A DNA stretch of 64,000 bases. Origin: Bifidobacterium cebidarum (GTDB taxonomy: Bacteria; Actinomycetota; Actinomycetes; Actinomycetales; Bifidobacteriaceae). Each line of letters opens with the position of its first letter. The stretch's first letter is position 1. Shown here piece after piece: positions 8,725-17,275 of the stretch. The position numbers and the translations under genes are program-made. The notes beneath the pieces were generated by a model. That model was not told where the DNA came from and searched no databases. It was given only the letters and a program-made list of their open reading frames with translations. The stretch spans positions 248,001-312,000 of the forward strand of contig NZ_WBVS01000003.1 in NCBI RefSeq assembly GCF_009193305.1. Direction: 5' to 3'.

Positions 8725-9387
8725 ATGGCATCCAAATCAAGCGGCACCAAAAGCGTATTGGTCATCGGCCTCGGACGATTCGGAGGCTCGGTGGCCTCCA
8801 CGCTGGACGCCATGGGTCAGGATGTGCTCGCGGTGGACAAGAATCCCGAGATCGTGGCCCGTTGGTCCGCTCACCTGCCCACGATCCAGGCCGATATGAC
8901 CGATGTGATGGCCATCGAGCAGATCGACGCCTCCCAGTTCGACACCGCGGTCGTGGCCATCGGCGACAGCATCGAATCCTCGGTGATCATCACCGGCAAT
9001 CTTCTGGACGCCGGCATCTCCGACCTGTGGGCCAAGTCCGTATCCCAAGAGCATGCGCGCATCCTGCAGCGCATCGGCGCCCGCCATATCATCAATGCGG
9101 AGACCGACGCCGGCAAGCGCGTGGGGCATCTGGTGGCCGGCAACTATCTGGACTACATCGAAATCGATGGCCCCTATACGGTCGTGAAGATTCATACGCC
9201 GCTGTATGCCGTGGGCCGCTCCATCGAGGATGTGCAGGTGCATGACAAGTATGGCGTGACGGTGGTGGGCATCAAGGCACCCGGCAAGGAATTCCAATAC
9301 GGATCCCGCGAACTGGTGATGCACCGCAACGATGAGCTCATCATCATGGGCAAGCAGGATCAGATCGACCATTTCATTCAGGGCTGA
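8725..9387 (+). CDS. ktrA: Potassium uptake regulatory subunit with RCK domains
   Basis: A 220-residue cytosolic protein. The N-terminal RCK Rossmann fold has the nucleotide-binding GLGRFGGSVA at residues 15-24 and the acidic residue ending strand 2 in AVDKN near 37-41. The TrkA-C domain follows from about residue 135. It binds NAD(H) or ATP/ADP and gates the membrane subunit encoded 49 bases upstream. The start is set by a strong AGGAGG at 8713-8718, seven bases before the ATG; the open frame continues upstream without a better signal. KtrA is the better match than full TrkA, because TrkA has two Rossmann/TrkA-C pairs. Confidence 0.9.
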   Translation: MASKSSGTKSVLVIGLGRFGGSVASTLDAMGQDVLAVDKNPEIVARWSAHLPTIQADMTDVMAIEQIDASQFDTAVVAIGDSIESSVIITGNLLDAGISDLWAKSVSQEHARILQRIGARHIINAETDAGKRVGHLVAGNYLDYIEIDGPYTVVKIHTPLYAVGRSIEDVQVHDKYGVTVVGIKAPGKEFQYGSRELVMHRNDELIIMGKQDQIDHFIQG

Positions 9388-9498
9388 TTCCACCCCTGAA
9401 GCACTCCCCCATACCCCCTACTCTGCGAACATCGCGGTTCAAAGCTAACGTTTGGCGCTTACGCTGGACCACGATACCCAACGAAGGAGGGGGTTACG

Positions 9499-10176
9499 AT
9501 GACCGAGCATTCTGCGGATTGCTCAATGGTTCATAGTGGCGTCTACGACCTCATCGACGTGGAAGACGACGCCACATTCGCAAACGGCGTGAGGTTCAGA
9601 ACCGCTATAGTGGAAGGCACCCTTGAAGCGCCGACGATTCAAGGCGACAGCCTGATTATCGATAACGGCATCGTCCGATGTTCCGGAAGAATCCATGTAA
9701 AACGCATATGCGGCCGCGGCGAACTCGAGGTCAGAGGCGACATCCTATGCGAGAGCATCGAGTTGACCGGCAGCGTGAATACCGATGGGGACATTCGATG
9801 TTCGGGCGATATGGCCATCACGGGTGCTCTGCGCAACGCGCACCACATCGTCGCCGATAATCTCTATATGCATGGCGTATTGCATGGCAATGATATCGAT
9901 GGGCGTGTGTTCTTCACCCAACCATTGCGCAGTACGATGTTTTCACGTTTCGGCATGCCCGATTATCAGGCACAAAGTCGAGTCATATTGATCAAGGCTT
10001 CGGAAGTCTCCGCATGCAAACTCATCTGCCGCACCATGAAAGCGGATTCGGCTTCCTTGAGGGAAGGCACCGCCGTGGAACATGCCGTATGTTCCACCAC
10101 ACTGGGGATGGATATGACCTCCAATGTGCTGCTGCTAAAGGGTGCCTGCCGTCGTGTTCACTTGCGAACGGCGTAA
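9499..10176 (+). CDS. Bactofilin-like beta-helical protein of unknown function
   Basis: A 225-residue protein without signal peptide or transmembrane segment. Residues about 25-135 are a run of short beta-strand repeats of the type GTLEAPTIQGDSLIIDN, GRIHVKRICGRGELEVRG and GDIRCSGDMAITGALRN, the pattern of polymer-forming bactofilins and other right-handed beta-helices. Ten or so cysteines are dispersed along it, which is unusual for a bifidobacterial cytosolic protein. A strong ribosome-binding site (GAAGGAGGGGG) precedes the ATG. It follows ktrBA on the plus strand and converges with tlyA, overlapping the end of that gene by 19 bases. The function is not known; a scaffold role is only suggested by the fold. 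Confidence 0.62.
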   Translation: MTEHSADCSMVHSGVYDLIDVEDDATFANGVRFRTAIVEGTLEAPTIQGDSLIIDNGIVRCSGRIHVKRICGRGELEVRGDILCESIELTGSVNTDGDIRCSGDMAITGALRNAHHIVADNLYMHGVLHGNDIDGRVFFTQPLRSTMFSRFGMPDYQAQSRVILIKASEVSACKLICRTMKADSASLREGTAVEHAVCSTTLGMDMTSNVLLLKGACRRVHLRTA

Positions 10177-10931
10177 AGCAGGTATTCGGCGTTGCCGTGC
10201 GTCCCTTCGATAGGGCTATCGGCTGTGGCCCGGACTTCCAGATCATGCTGGTTCGCGCAGTCCACCACACGGTCGAGCGCCTGCTGGCGTAAGGATGGAT
10301 CCTCGACGATGCCGTTCTTACCCAAACCGGTTCTGCCGACCTCGAACTGCGGTTTGACCAGCAACACGATCTGAGCGCCGGATTCACTGATGCGTTCAAT
10401 GACGGGAATCACATATGTGAGCGAGATGAACGAGACATCGGAGACGATCATCTGCGGTGGCCACGGCAGATCCTCGGCCTCGACTTCGCGGATGTTGACG
10501 CCGCTCATCTCGATGACCCGCGGATCGCCCGCGATGCGGGGATCGAGTTGGCCATGTCCCACATCCAATGCGACGACCCGATCCGCTCCCCCTCGCAGCA
10601 GCACATCGGTGAATCCTCCAGTGGAGGCCCCGATATCCAGGCAGCGCAACCCTTGGGGACCGGTAAGCCCTTGTTCGGCGAATGTCTCGAATGCGCCCAA
10701 CAGCTTGTAGGCGCCGCGCGATACGTAATCGTCGCCTTTATCCACGGCGAGTTCGCCGTGCGAGGCCTTGACCATGTATGACGGCTTGGTGATGGTCTGA
10801 CCGTCGACCCGCACATGGCCCGCTTTAATCAGACGCTGCGCTTTGGCGCGTGATTCCACCAAACCCGCAGCCACCAGCATCATGTCAAGACGGTCGAGTG
10901 GCGTGGAAGGATCAAGCTGCTGTTGAGACAT
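10158..10931 (-). CDS. tlyA: TlyA family rRNA 2'-O-methyltransferase
   Basis: A 257-residue fusion of an N-terminal S4 RNA-binding domain (residues about 13-72, RLDMMLVAAGLVESRAKAQR) and an FtsJ-like SAM methyltransferase domain. The SAM-binding motif CLDIGASTGGFTD is at about 97-109 and the acidic VVALDVGHGQLD follows. TlyA proteins methylate 16S and 23S rRNA riboses and in mycobacteria affect capreomycin sensitivity. In many actinobacteria tlyA lies directly upstream of nadK and recN; here three plus-strand genes separate them. It follows a 51-residue protein gene and a HAD phosphatase gene on the same strand. Its last codons overlap the bactofilin-like gene in antiparallel orientation. Confidence 0.92.
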   Translation of the reverse strand: MSQQQLDPSTPLDRLDMMLVAAGLVESRAKAQRLIKAGHVRVDGQTITKPSYMVKASHGELAVDKGDDYVSRGAYKLLGAFETFAEQGLTGPQGLRCLDIGASTGGFTDVLLRGGADRVVALDVGHGQLDPRIAGDPRVIEMSGVNIREVEAEDLPWPPQMIVSDVSFISLTYVIPVIERISESGAQIVLLVKPQFEVGRTGLGKNGIVEDPSLRQQALDRVVDCANQHDLEVRATADSPIEGTHGNAEYLLYAVRK

Positions 10932-11006
10932 ATGCTCCCTCGGAAATGGGCACCGATAACGTACGATGCGAGGATTTTGTAGCCAGCTATAGCCCAGCGT
11001 AACCGG

Positions 11007-11162
11007 CTACTGGCGGTTCGCGTCGAGTTCCCGCTGCAGGGCGGACAATGCATCCCTGAACGCCCGCAGTTTGCCGTCATTGTCTTGCGAATCAAGATCG
11101 GCAAGCTGCGGGAAGCGTTCGACGAGGTGCGTACGCTCGGATGTATCGTCTATGTCCGTCAT
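11007..11162 (-). CDS. Small 51-residue acidic protein
   Basis: An ATG-initiated frame of 51 codons (MTDIDDTSERTH... ending ALQRELDANRQ) fits exactly between the HAD phosphatase and tlyA. Its start lies 10 bases after the upstream stop, with AAGG seven bases before it. The composition is hydrophilic and helical, rich in Asp, Arg and Leu, with no cysteine or membrane segment. I do not recognise the family. A small conserved protein at this place between a HAD-IIA phosphatase and tlyA is common in actinobacteria, which supports it being real. Its function is unknown; the helical C-terminus could be an interaction motif. Confidence 0.6.
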   Translation of the reverse strand: MTDIDDTSERTHLVERFPQLADLDSQDNDGKLRAFRDALSALQRELDANRQ

Positions 11163-11171
11163 GGCAAGACC

Positions 11172-12206
11172 TTACAGCGTAAATGCCGGGACCGTGCTGG
11201 CGTCAAGACGTGCGCCCGTATCCGCGGCTTCCCATGCCGCGCATACGGCCGCGCGCAAGGCATCCATACTGCTGGAGTCGCTTACCTGCACGGCTCCGTT
11301 CTCGAACCAGGCGCTTGCCTTCCGGCATTCCCAAGTGCCATCTTCAGCACGGACCGGCTCGGGCTGGGCGTTGGCCAATTCGCGTAGGTCTTTGGCGATG
11401 AACGTGGGGCGCAGGTGTGCGGGAGCCAGCATCAGCTCCGTAGGATTGGTGACTCCGGTCAGCACGGCCAGGGAATCGTAACCGCCGCGATTGCCGGCTT
11501 CGATATCGGTGTCCAAGCGATCGCCGATGGCGATGGACGATTCCCTGGGAACCAGATCATGGCCTTCGGCAGCGTTCAATTCACGCGCTTCATCATACAT
11601 GTAGGCTTCCGGCTTGCCGGCCGAAGCTACCGGCTCGACACCGGTAGCGGCGATCACCGCCTTGATCATCGAACCGCAGCCGGGTGCGATGCCCAGCTCA
11701 CGCGGGATGGTCAGGTCTCGGTTGGTCACGAAGTATGTGGCCCCGGCTTCCACGGCAAAGGCCGCGTCCGCCATCATCTGCCAAGTCATCTGCGGATACC
11801 AGCCTTGGATGACCGCCTGTGGATGATCGGTGGGGCCGTCCACGATGGTCAGCCCATTGCGCTCCACTTCCTCACGCAGATGTTCCGCCCCCAGCACCTG
11901 GACTCGCGCGCCAGCCGGCAGAGCCTTGGCCACCATACGTGCGGCGACCACCGAGGAGGTGATGACCTGCCAAGGCTCCACGTTCAGGCCGAATCCTTTG
12001 AGCTGGTCGGCCACCACATGCTGGAATCGCGAGGAATTATTGGTGGTGTATTCGATGGTCATGCCGGCCTGTTCCGCGGCACGAATCGAATCAGCCGCAT
12101 ATTCCACCGGATTCTTGCCGCGATACACCACGCCGTCGAGATCGAGCAGCGCCAGCTGGTAGGTCTCGGCGAGCGAACGACTGGTTCCTTTGAGGAATCG
12201 GGTCAT
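11172..12206 (-). CDS. NagD-like HAD-IIA phosphatase
   Basis: A 344-residue HAD hydrolase of class IIA. Motif I LALLDLDGVVYRG sits near residues 18-30, TTNNSSR supplies the motif II Thr, and the C-terminal motif is IGDRLDTDIEAGNRGG. The large cap between the motifs is the NagD/pNPPase arrangement; substrates in this group include sugar phosphates, pyridoxal phosphate and nucleotides. The frame continues 79 codons upstream through the acidic end of the preceding gene, but those codons give a Pro/Arg-rich nonsense sequence, so the ATG 10 bases after that gene's stop was chosen. It probably shares a transcript with the 51-residue protein gene and tlyA. Confidence 0.88.
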   Translation of the reverse strand: MTRFLKGTSRSLAETYQLALLDLDGVVYRGKNPVEYAADSIRAAEQAGMTIEYTTNNSSRFQHVVADQLKGFGLNVEPWQVITSSVVAARMVAKALPAGARVQVLGAEHLREEVERNGLTIVDGPTDHPQAVIQGWYPQMTWQMMADAAFAVEAGATYFVTNRDLTIPRELGIAPGCGSMIKAVIAATGVEPVASAGKPEAYMYDEARELNAAEGHDLVPRESSIAIGDRLDTDIEAGNRGGYDSLAVLTGVTNPTELMLAPAHLRPTFIAKDLRELANAQPEPVRAEDGTWECRKASAWFENGAVQVSDSSSMDALRAAVCAAWEAADTGARLDASTVPAFTL

Positions 12207-12216
12207 GCTTGCGTGC

Positions 12217-13872
12217 TCACTTCTCGTCGGATTCGTCAGAATCTTCGGATTCCGGCTGTTCGTCAGCGGATTCGGCATCCGCTTCCGGTTCTTCGGACTC
12301 ATCGGAAGAATCCTCGGATTCGGTTTCAGGCTCAGTCTCGGCGGAATCTTCATCGGATTCCTCGGATTCCGGCTCCTCCGCCTCTTCCGGCTCCAGCTCC
12401 GGTGCGTACTGCGCGTCGGCAGGATCGATGCCGAGTTGTTCAAGCACTTCGGAATCGTCGGTCAGGTCCGCAAGATCATGGTCGATGACCACATCATCGC
12501 TGTTTTCGTCGAAGTCCTCGTCGGCATACTGGTCTTCCAATCGATCCAGCACATTGTCCAGCTTCTCGGCTTCGCCAGTACGGCCGGCCTCCTCAAGGAA
12601 GTACTGCTCCGCCTGCACGGCACGCATACGGTACTCGCCAGGCAGGCCCTGGGAACGGCCTACGGTGTGCACCACCTCAATGGCCTTGTCCCAGAGTTCC
12701 AGATCGCCCAGTGCACCGGCGTACACCAGGAACATCTCCACCTTGGGAGCGCCATGCAGCTGCTTGCCCTCTTCGGACTGGGCGATCTCCACGGCCTTCT
12801 TCGGGTTGCCCACGCCACGCTCGCAGTCGGCGATGAACGGCAGATAATCCTGGAATCCGTTCATACGGTAGGCGGTGCGGAACTCACGCAGTGCGAGCTT
12901 GTAGTTGCCCTGTCGGTAGGCCACGAAGGCCAGCGTCTCACGGGCGAAGTCGATGCGGGAGGCCTGACGGGCCACCCACTTGGCATGCTCGAGAGCCAAG
13001 TCCGGGTCCTTCTCCTCCAGCGCGTATGCGGCCAGAATGTGCAGACCGATGTTCTCGGCATGCTCCTTGGACAGGCCGCGCAGACGTTCGCGCTCGTCCT
13101 TGGACAGCATGGACCATTCCATGCCCTTCGGCATGCGCGGCTCATCGGGGCGACGGGCCGTGTACGGGTTCTGGGAGGGGAAGCTCATCGTGCCGTCGGA
13201 GTTACGGCGCGGGCGGCTCATGTATTCGCTGCGCTTGTTTTCGCGGTATTCGCGCTTCTCCTCGGCGTTGAACTCGCGGCGTCCACCATCGCGGCGATCG
13301 TCATGGCGGAAATCCTTGCGATCTTCGCGGCGGAAACCACCACGGTTGTCGCGGTTGTCACGATGGAAATCACGACGGTCGCCATCACGGCGATCATCTC
13401 GACGGAAGCCGCCACGCTCGCCATCACGGCGGAAGTTGCGACGGTCGCCATCACGATGGAAGTTACGGCGCTCACCGTCATTGTGCTGGTAGCGCGGGTT
13501 CTCACCGGCCTCGCCGTCACGACGCGGCTTGAAATCGCCGTCACGACGTGGTCCACCCTTGTGGAAACCGTCGCGGCGGAAACCGCCACGCTCGCCATCC
13601 TTACGGAAACCGCCCTTGTGGAAGCCGCCGGACTTGCCATAGGACTTGTGGAAGCCGCCGCGGCTGTTCTCGCCGCCCTCACCGTCGCGACGAGGTGCAA
13701 AGCCTTCGCCATCACGGTGACGCGGCTTGAAGCCCTCACCGTCGCGACGAGGCTTGAAGCCGCCCTTGCCGCGCGGCTTGAAGCCCTTGCCGCCACGGTT
13801 GGAAGGGCGGCGGTCGCCATAACCCTTGTTCCCGCCGTACGACTTGCCGGAACGCTCGTTACCTTCTGCCAT
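12217..13872 (-). CDS. Bipolar Arg/Gly-rich protein with TPR-like core and acidic tail
   Basis: A 551-residue cytosolic protein with three parts. Residues 1 to about 215 are a low-complexity, strongly basic region of repeated GGFRRDG, GFKPRRDGEG and RDGDRRNF motifs, resembling eukaryotic RGG-type RNA-binding tails. Residues about 240-420 are helical with TPR-like pairs (DPDLALEHAKWVARQAS, YRQGNYKLALREFRTAYRM, LELWDKAIEVVHTV). The last about 95 residues are almost only Glu, Asp and Ser. I know no function for the family. It lies 23 bases downstream of tyrS on the same strand, and the next gene starts 10 bases after its stop. An RNA or ribosome-linked role is inferred only from composition and neighbours. 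Confidence 0.85.
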   Translation of the reverse strand: MAEGNERSGKSYGGNKGYGDRRPSNRGGKGFKPRGKGGFKPRRDGEGFKPRHRDGEGFAPRRDGEGGENSRGGFHKSYGKSGGFHKGGFRKDGERGGFRRDGFHKGGPRRDGDFKPRRDGEAGENPRYQHNDGERRNFHRDGDRRNFRRDGERGGFRRDDRRDGDRRDFHRDNRDNRGGFRREDRKDFRHDDRRDGGRREFNAEEKREYRENKRSEYMSRPRRNSDGTMSFPSQNPYTARRPDEPRMPKGMEWSMLSKDERERLRGLSKEHAENIGLHILAAYALEEKDPDLALEHAKWVARQASRIDFARETLAFVAYRQGNYKLALREFRTAYRMNGFQDYLPFIADCERGVGNPKKAVEIAQSEEGKQLHGAPKVEMFLVYAGALGDLELWDKAIEVVHTVGRSQGLPGEYRMRAVQAEQYFLEEAGRTGEAEKLDNVLDRLEDQYADEDFDENSDDVVIDHDLADLTDDSEVLEQLGIDPADAQYAPELEPEEAEEPESEESDEDSAETEPETESEDSSDESEEPEADAESADEQPESEDSDESDEK

Positions 13873-13895
13873 CTATCTTTTCCTTAATCCTATAC

Positions 13896-15218
13896 TTAAC
13901 GGTTTTCCACGGCGCCGAGCGCCTTCTTGCCACGACGAATGAGAGCGAAGCGGCCAGCGAGGAAATCAGCCTCGCCAAGCACCTGCTCCTCGTCCTCGAT
14001 ACGGTTGTTGTTGAGGTATACGCCACCGGATTTGATGGCGCGACGGGCTTCCGAGCCGGACTTGAACAGACCGGCTGCCTGAGCGGCATCAATCACGCGG
14101 TCGCCGGGCTTGGCAACCGGGAACACATGCTCGCCGTTCTCATCGACGACTTTGAAGCCATCCAGCACGGATTCAAGTGTTGCCTCGTCAATGTCCTCAA
14201 GATTGCCGCCGCGGCCGAACAGCGCGCCGGAGGCATCGATGGCGGCCTGGGTTGCGGCTTCGCCGTGCACGAAGCTGGTGACCTCCCAAGCCAGCGCCTT
14301 CTGCGCCTCGCGCCTGCCCGGATTGGTCTTGGACTCCTCCACCAGACGCTCGATCTCGGCCTTGGGCAGGAAGGTGAAGGCCTTCAGGAGGCTTTCCATC
14401 TCCACATCCGGGCGGTTGATCCAGAACTGGTAGAACTTGTAGGGGCTCAGCATCGTGGCGTCCAGCCACACGGCGTTGCCCTCGGACTTGCCGAACTTCT
14501 TGCCCTGCGCATCGGTGATGATCGGGCTGGTGAACACGTTCACGTCCACGCCGCGCACCTTGTGAATCAGGTCAAGGCCGGAGGTCAGGTTGCCCCACTG
14601 GTCGGAGCCGCCGAGCTCGAGAGTGCAGTGATACTCGTCGAACAGGTGCAGGAAGTCGTTGCCCTGCAGCACCTGGTAGCTGAACTCGGTGAAGGAGATG
14701 CCCTCCTCGGAGTTCAGGCGGCGTGCCACGGTATCCTTGGCGAGCATCGTGCCGAGGCGGAAGTTCTTGCCGACATCGCGCAGGAAGTCGATGACGCTCA
14801 TCTGCGCGGTCCAATCGTAGTTGGACACGAATCGCACCGGGTTGGCGCCTTCAGTCTCCAAAATGCCGCCGATCTGCTGCTTCAGACGCTCGGCCCAGCC
14901 GGCCACGACGTCCTTCGGATTGAGCGTGCGTTCGCCGGATTGGCGCGGATCGCCGATCAGACCAGTGGCGCCACCGACCAAGGCGATCGGATGGTGACCG
15001 GCCAGCTGCATGTGACGCATGTTGATGAGCTGCACCAGATTGCCGATGTGCAATGAAGCGGCGGTAGGGTCGAAGCCGCAGTAATAGGTGATCGGCTCGC
15101 CGTTCAATGCCGCTGCGAGTCGATCCCGGTCCGTGGACTGGGAAATCAACCCGCGCCATTCCAGTTCCTCAAGCAGGGTGTTGAAACCCGCTTCCTTGAA
15201 GTCGGTGACGTGAGCCAT
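13896..15218 (-). CDS. tyrS: Tyrosyl-tRNA synthetase
   Basis: A 440-residue class I aminoacyl-tRNA synthetase that charges tRNA-Tyr. The HIGH-type motif reads HIGN at residues 57-60, the KMSKS-type loop reads KFGKS at about 241-245, and the tyrosine pocket is around [13 protein letters not shown]-terminal S4 RNA-binding domain ([23 protein letters not shown]) occupies about residues 365-430. Length and order match bacterial TyrRS of the TyrS type. The ATG follows GGGAGAAG. No T-box leader was seen in the 110 bases upstream. It appears to be the first gene of a transcript continuing into the bipolar TPR-like protein. Confidence 0.96.
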   Translation of the reverse strand: MAHVTDFKEAGFNTLLEELEWRGLISQSTDRDRLAAALNGEPITYYCGFDPTAASLHIGNLVQLINMRHMQLAGHHPIALVGGATGLIGDPRQSGERTLNPKDVVAGWAERLKQQIGGILETEGANPVRFVSNYDWTAQMSVIDFLRDVGKNFRLGTMLAKDTVARRLNSEEGISFTEFSYQVLQGNDFLHLFDEYHCTLELGGSDQWGNLTSGLDLIHKVRGVDVNVFTSPIITDAQGKKFGKSEGNAVWLDATMLSPYKFYQFWINRPDVEMESLLKAFTFLPKAEIERLVEESKTNPGRREAQKALAWEVTSFVHGEAATQAAIDASGALFGRGGNLEDIDEATLESVLDGFKVVDENGEHVFPVAKPGDRVIDAAQAAGLFKSGSEARRAIKSGGVYLNNNRIEDEEQVLGEADFLAGRFALIRRGKKALGAVENR

Positions 15219-15331
15219 AGCGTGTAGCTTCTCCCTATCGAATTGTCTGATGAACGATGCTTAATTCTGTTTTCAAGCGTCTATAAGTCTCGCAGAACAC
15301 ACCGACAGTGCCGCCCACGCGGGTTTCCCGT

Positions 15332-16162
15332 TCACTGGCCGCGTCGGTACAGCTTTTCAAGCGTCTCACGCAGCTGCTGCAACGTATCGTTGTTGGAAGT
15401 GGTCTTCAATCTCGGGAAGGACGCAATCATACGGCGCTGCTGACGGTTGAACACCGAATCGGCGGCGTCCTTGATGCGAAGCATGAATTCGGAAGACATC
15501 TCCTTGCCGTTCTGCCAGGACTCGCCAACCTTCTGGCCCACTGTGGATTGCATGCCGCCGAACCTGTCGGTGGCCCCGGAAACCGCGTCACCCACTTTCT
15601 CGCGTACCACATCGCCATACTTGGCCACGGCGACTTTGAACTGTTCGAGGCTCTGCTCGAAGTTCACGATGCCGCACACGGTGACGATGGTATCGACGAT
15701 GGTAAGCACCATAAGCGCCACGAACAATGCATGAATGATCTGCAATGGAATCATGTCGGTCACTCGTGCGACCTCAGGCTGGATCACATCCACAATCAGC
15801 ACTCCCCCGATGCCGAATACCACGGCACCAAGCAGGCAGATGCGACCGTTCAGATTGAAGTGGAAATGCGAATAATCCCACCATCGCGCGTGGAACAGCT
15901 GTTCCATGGCCCATGATGTGAAGTATTCGAGCACCGAGGCGCCGATCATCGCCAGGAAGAACAAGGCAACCGGATTATGGATATGGCCGAGAATCACCAC
16001 GCCAGCCACCGCGCCCGTGCCATAGATCGGGCAGAGCGGACCGTTCAGGAATCCACGGTTCACCCAGCGACGCTGCTGGCAGGAGACCAGAATCGATTCG
16101 TACACCCAGCCGGCGAAGCTATAGAAGATGAACCACAGGAACAGATACTCGAGAAACAGCAT
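15332..16162 (-). CDS. CmpB-type membrane protein (putative ABC transporter permease family)
   Basis: A 276-residue membrane protein. The N-terminal about 170 residues contain the pattern of the family annotated as ABC_trans_CmpB: YLFLWFIFYSFAGWVYES, then FLNGPLCPIYGTGAV and a series of hydrophobic helices ending near VMVLTIVDTIVTVCGIVN. The C-terminal 100 residues are soluble and amphipathic with charged helices. GTG at 16165 is a possible alternative start three bases earlier. The HD-domain gene ends 11 bases upstream, forming a two-gene operon, a pairing also known in other Actinobacteria and Clostridia. The biochemical role is not established despite the family name. Confidence 0.8.
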   Translation of the reverse strand: MLFLEYLFLWFIFYSFAGWVYESILVSCQQRRWVNRGFLNGPLCPIYGTGAVAGVVILGHIHNPVALFFLAMIGASVLEYFTSWAMEQLFHARWWDYSHFHFNLNGRICLLGAVVFGIGGVLIVDVIQPEVARVTDMIPLQIIHALFVALMVLTIVDTIVTVCGIVNFEQSLEQFKVAVAKYGDVVREKVGDAVSGATDRFGGMQSTVGQKVGESWQNGKEMSSEFMLRIKDAADSVFNRQQRRMIASFPRLKTTSNNDTLQQLRETLEKLYRRGQ

Positions 16163-16173
16163 CACGGTTCAGA

Positions 16174-16734
16174 TCACCTGCCTTGCGTGATGCCCGGTCG
16201 CTGACGGCTCGATTGCAGGGCTGCGCGCAATGGCCTGGCCGGCAACGCCTTCTTATGGAATCGGCCCATCGAGAAGGTCTCGCGGGTGGCGGAGATCTTG
16301 TCCGCCAAGGTGACCAGATAGCCTTCGATATAGCGCGGCGGGATCGGCGTCATCGGGAACATGTGCTTTTCGATGCTGTCGCGTTCGATGGCGTTGAGCT
16401 TGAAGTCCTTGAGCGCATTGGCCAATGCGGCATGCCCATGGGTGAATCCGTGCCAGCGGTGGGTGCCGTTATCCCAGTCGTGCCAGTCATAGAGGAAATA
16501 ATCATGCAGCAGCGCCGCACGAATCAGGGATTTGATATGCACGTGATGCCACAGGTGTGCGCGATCCGCCATCCATACGGCCAGGCACGCCACGCGGATG
16601 GAATGCGCGAATGTAGTGACGTTGCCGTGTTGGTAGCAGCAACGTTCAATCTCCATATGCTGATGTTCGATGATTTCACTGCCGTGCTTGGCAACCAGTT
16701 GTTGAATCTGCGTACGAGTGAGCAGACGTCCCAC
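16174..16734 (-). CDS. HD-domain phosphohydrolase-like protein
   Basis: A 186-residue protein with HD-superfamily metal ligands: a His in TTFAHSIRVACLAVWM near residue 43, the HD pair in RAALLHDYFLYDWHDWD near 76-77, a His in THGHAALANAL and an Asp in VTLADKISATRE. It starts with GTG preceded by GAGGAG at nine bases. HD proteins hydrolyse nucleotides or phosphodiesters, but the substrate here is unknown. It overlaps no gene and ends 11 bases before the CmpB-type membrane protein, which suggests joint function at the membrane. Confidence 0.78.
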   Translation of the reverse strand: MGRLLTRTQIQQLVAKHGSEIIEHQHMEIERCCYQHGNVTTFAHSIRVACLAVWMADRAHLWHHVHIKSLIRAALLHDYFLYDWHDWDNGTHRWHGFTHGHAALANALKDFKLNAIERDSIEKHMFPMTPIPPRYIEGYLVTLADKISATRETFSMGRFHKKALPARPLRAALQSSRQRPGITQGR

Positions 16735-16857
16735 GGTATCGGGCTCCTCAGAATCGATCAGTCTGTACTTACGTTGTTCGTTGCCGATTGTAGGACAAGC
16801 ACAGAACGCCCGGACTCATCCGCCCGGATGATTATGGGCAGGAGCTCTGCGTTCCGC

Positions 16858-17211
16858 CTACGCACCTTGGGTTGCCAGATACTGCTGATAAGCGCGGAAT
16901 CCGCCGTCCAGGCTTGCCACCTCGTAGCCGCGATCGGCGAGGATTTCGGCGACTTCCTCGCTCCACCAGCCTTCGGCGCAGTAGACGATGACTTTACGAT
17001 CTTTCGGCACGTTTTTGAGCACATGGGCCAGTGGATCAAGCGGCGCATTGATGGCCCCTGCGACTGGATGCGCCTCCACGTCCGCCGGCTCGCGCAAATC
17101 CAGCAACGTGACCGTCGACGGGTCAAGCGCGGCGAACTCGGCCGGCGTGATATGGCTGAACACCGGTTCCTCGGCATCCGCCTGCGGATGGTTATGCAAA
17201 GCAATTGGCAT
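16858..17211 (-). CDS. Single-domain rhodanese-like sulfurtransferase
   Basis: A 117-residue rhodanese domain. The sequence runs from FSHITPAEFAAL through VTLLDLREPADVEAHPV to the active-site loop VIVYCAEGWWSEEVAEIL, with the catalytic cysteine near residue 76, and ends with GGFRAYQQYL. The loop is six residues long, the size found in sulfurtransferases. Two starts are possible: 17220 gives three more residues but lies one base from GAGGGG; 17211 has better spacing. It is the last gene of the thiS-thiG-thiF operon, so it probably supplies or relays persulfide sulfur for ThiS thiocarboxylate formation. That role is inferred from context. Confidence 0.85.
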   Translation of the reverse strand: MPIALHNHPQADAEEPVFSHITPAEFAALDPSTVTLLDLREPADVEAHPVAGAINAPLDPLAHVLKNVPKDRKVIVYCAEGWWSEEVAEILADRGYEVASLDGGFRAYQQYLATQGA

Positions 17212-17275
17212 AGCTGACATTCCCCTCGTTATTCCGGTTCCTTCGAGGAGCGCCGGAATCATAATCACATGGCAA

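Noticed and set aside
12207-12443. 79-codon N-terminal extension of the NagD-like phosphatase
   Set aside because: It is an out-of-frame reading of the acidic tail of the preceding gene and gives Pro/Arg/Asn-rich nonsense.
12190-13887. 565-codon plus-strand frame rich in hydrophobic Ala/Val/Thr
   Set aside because: Antisense to the Arg/Asp/Gly-repeat gene; the repeats create a false hydrophobic frame.
15219-15331. T-box leader before tyrS
   Set aside because: The gap shows no AGGGUGGNACCGCG-like sequence and no terminator structure in the right place.
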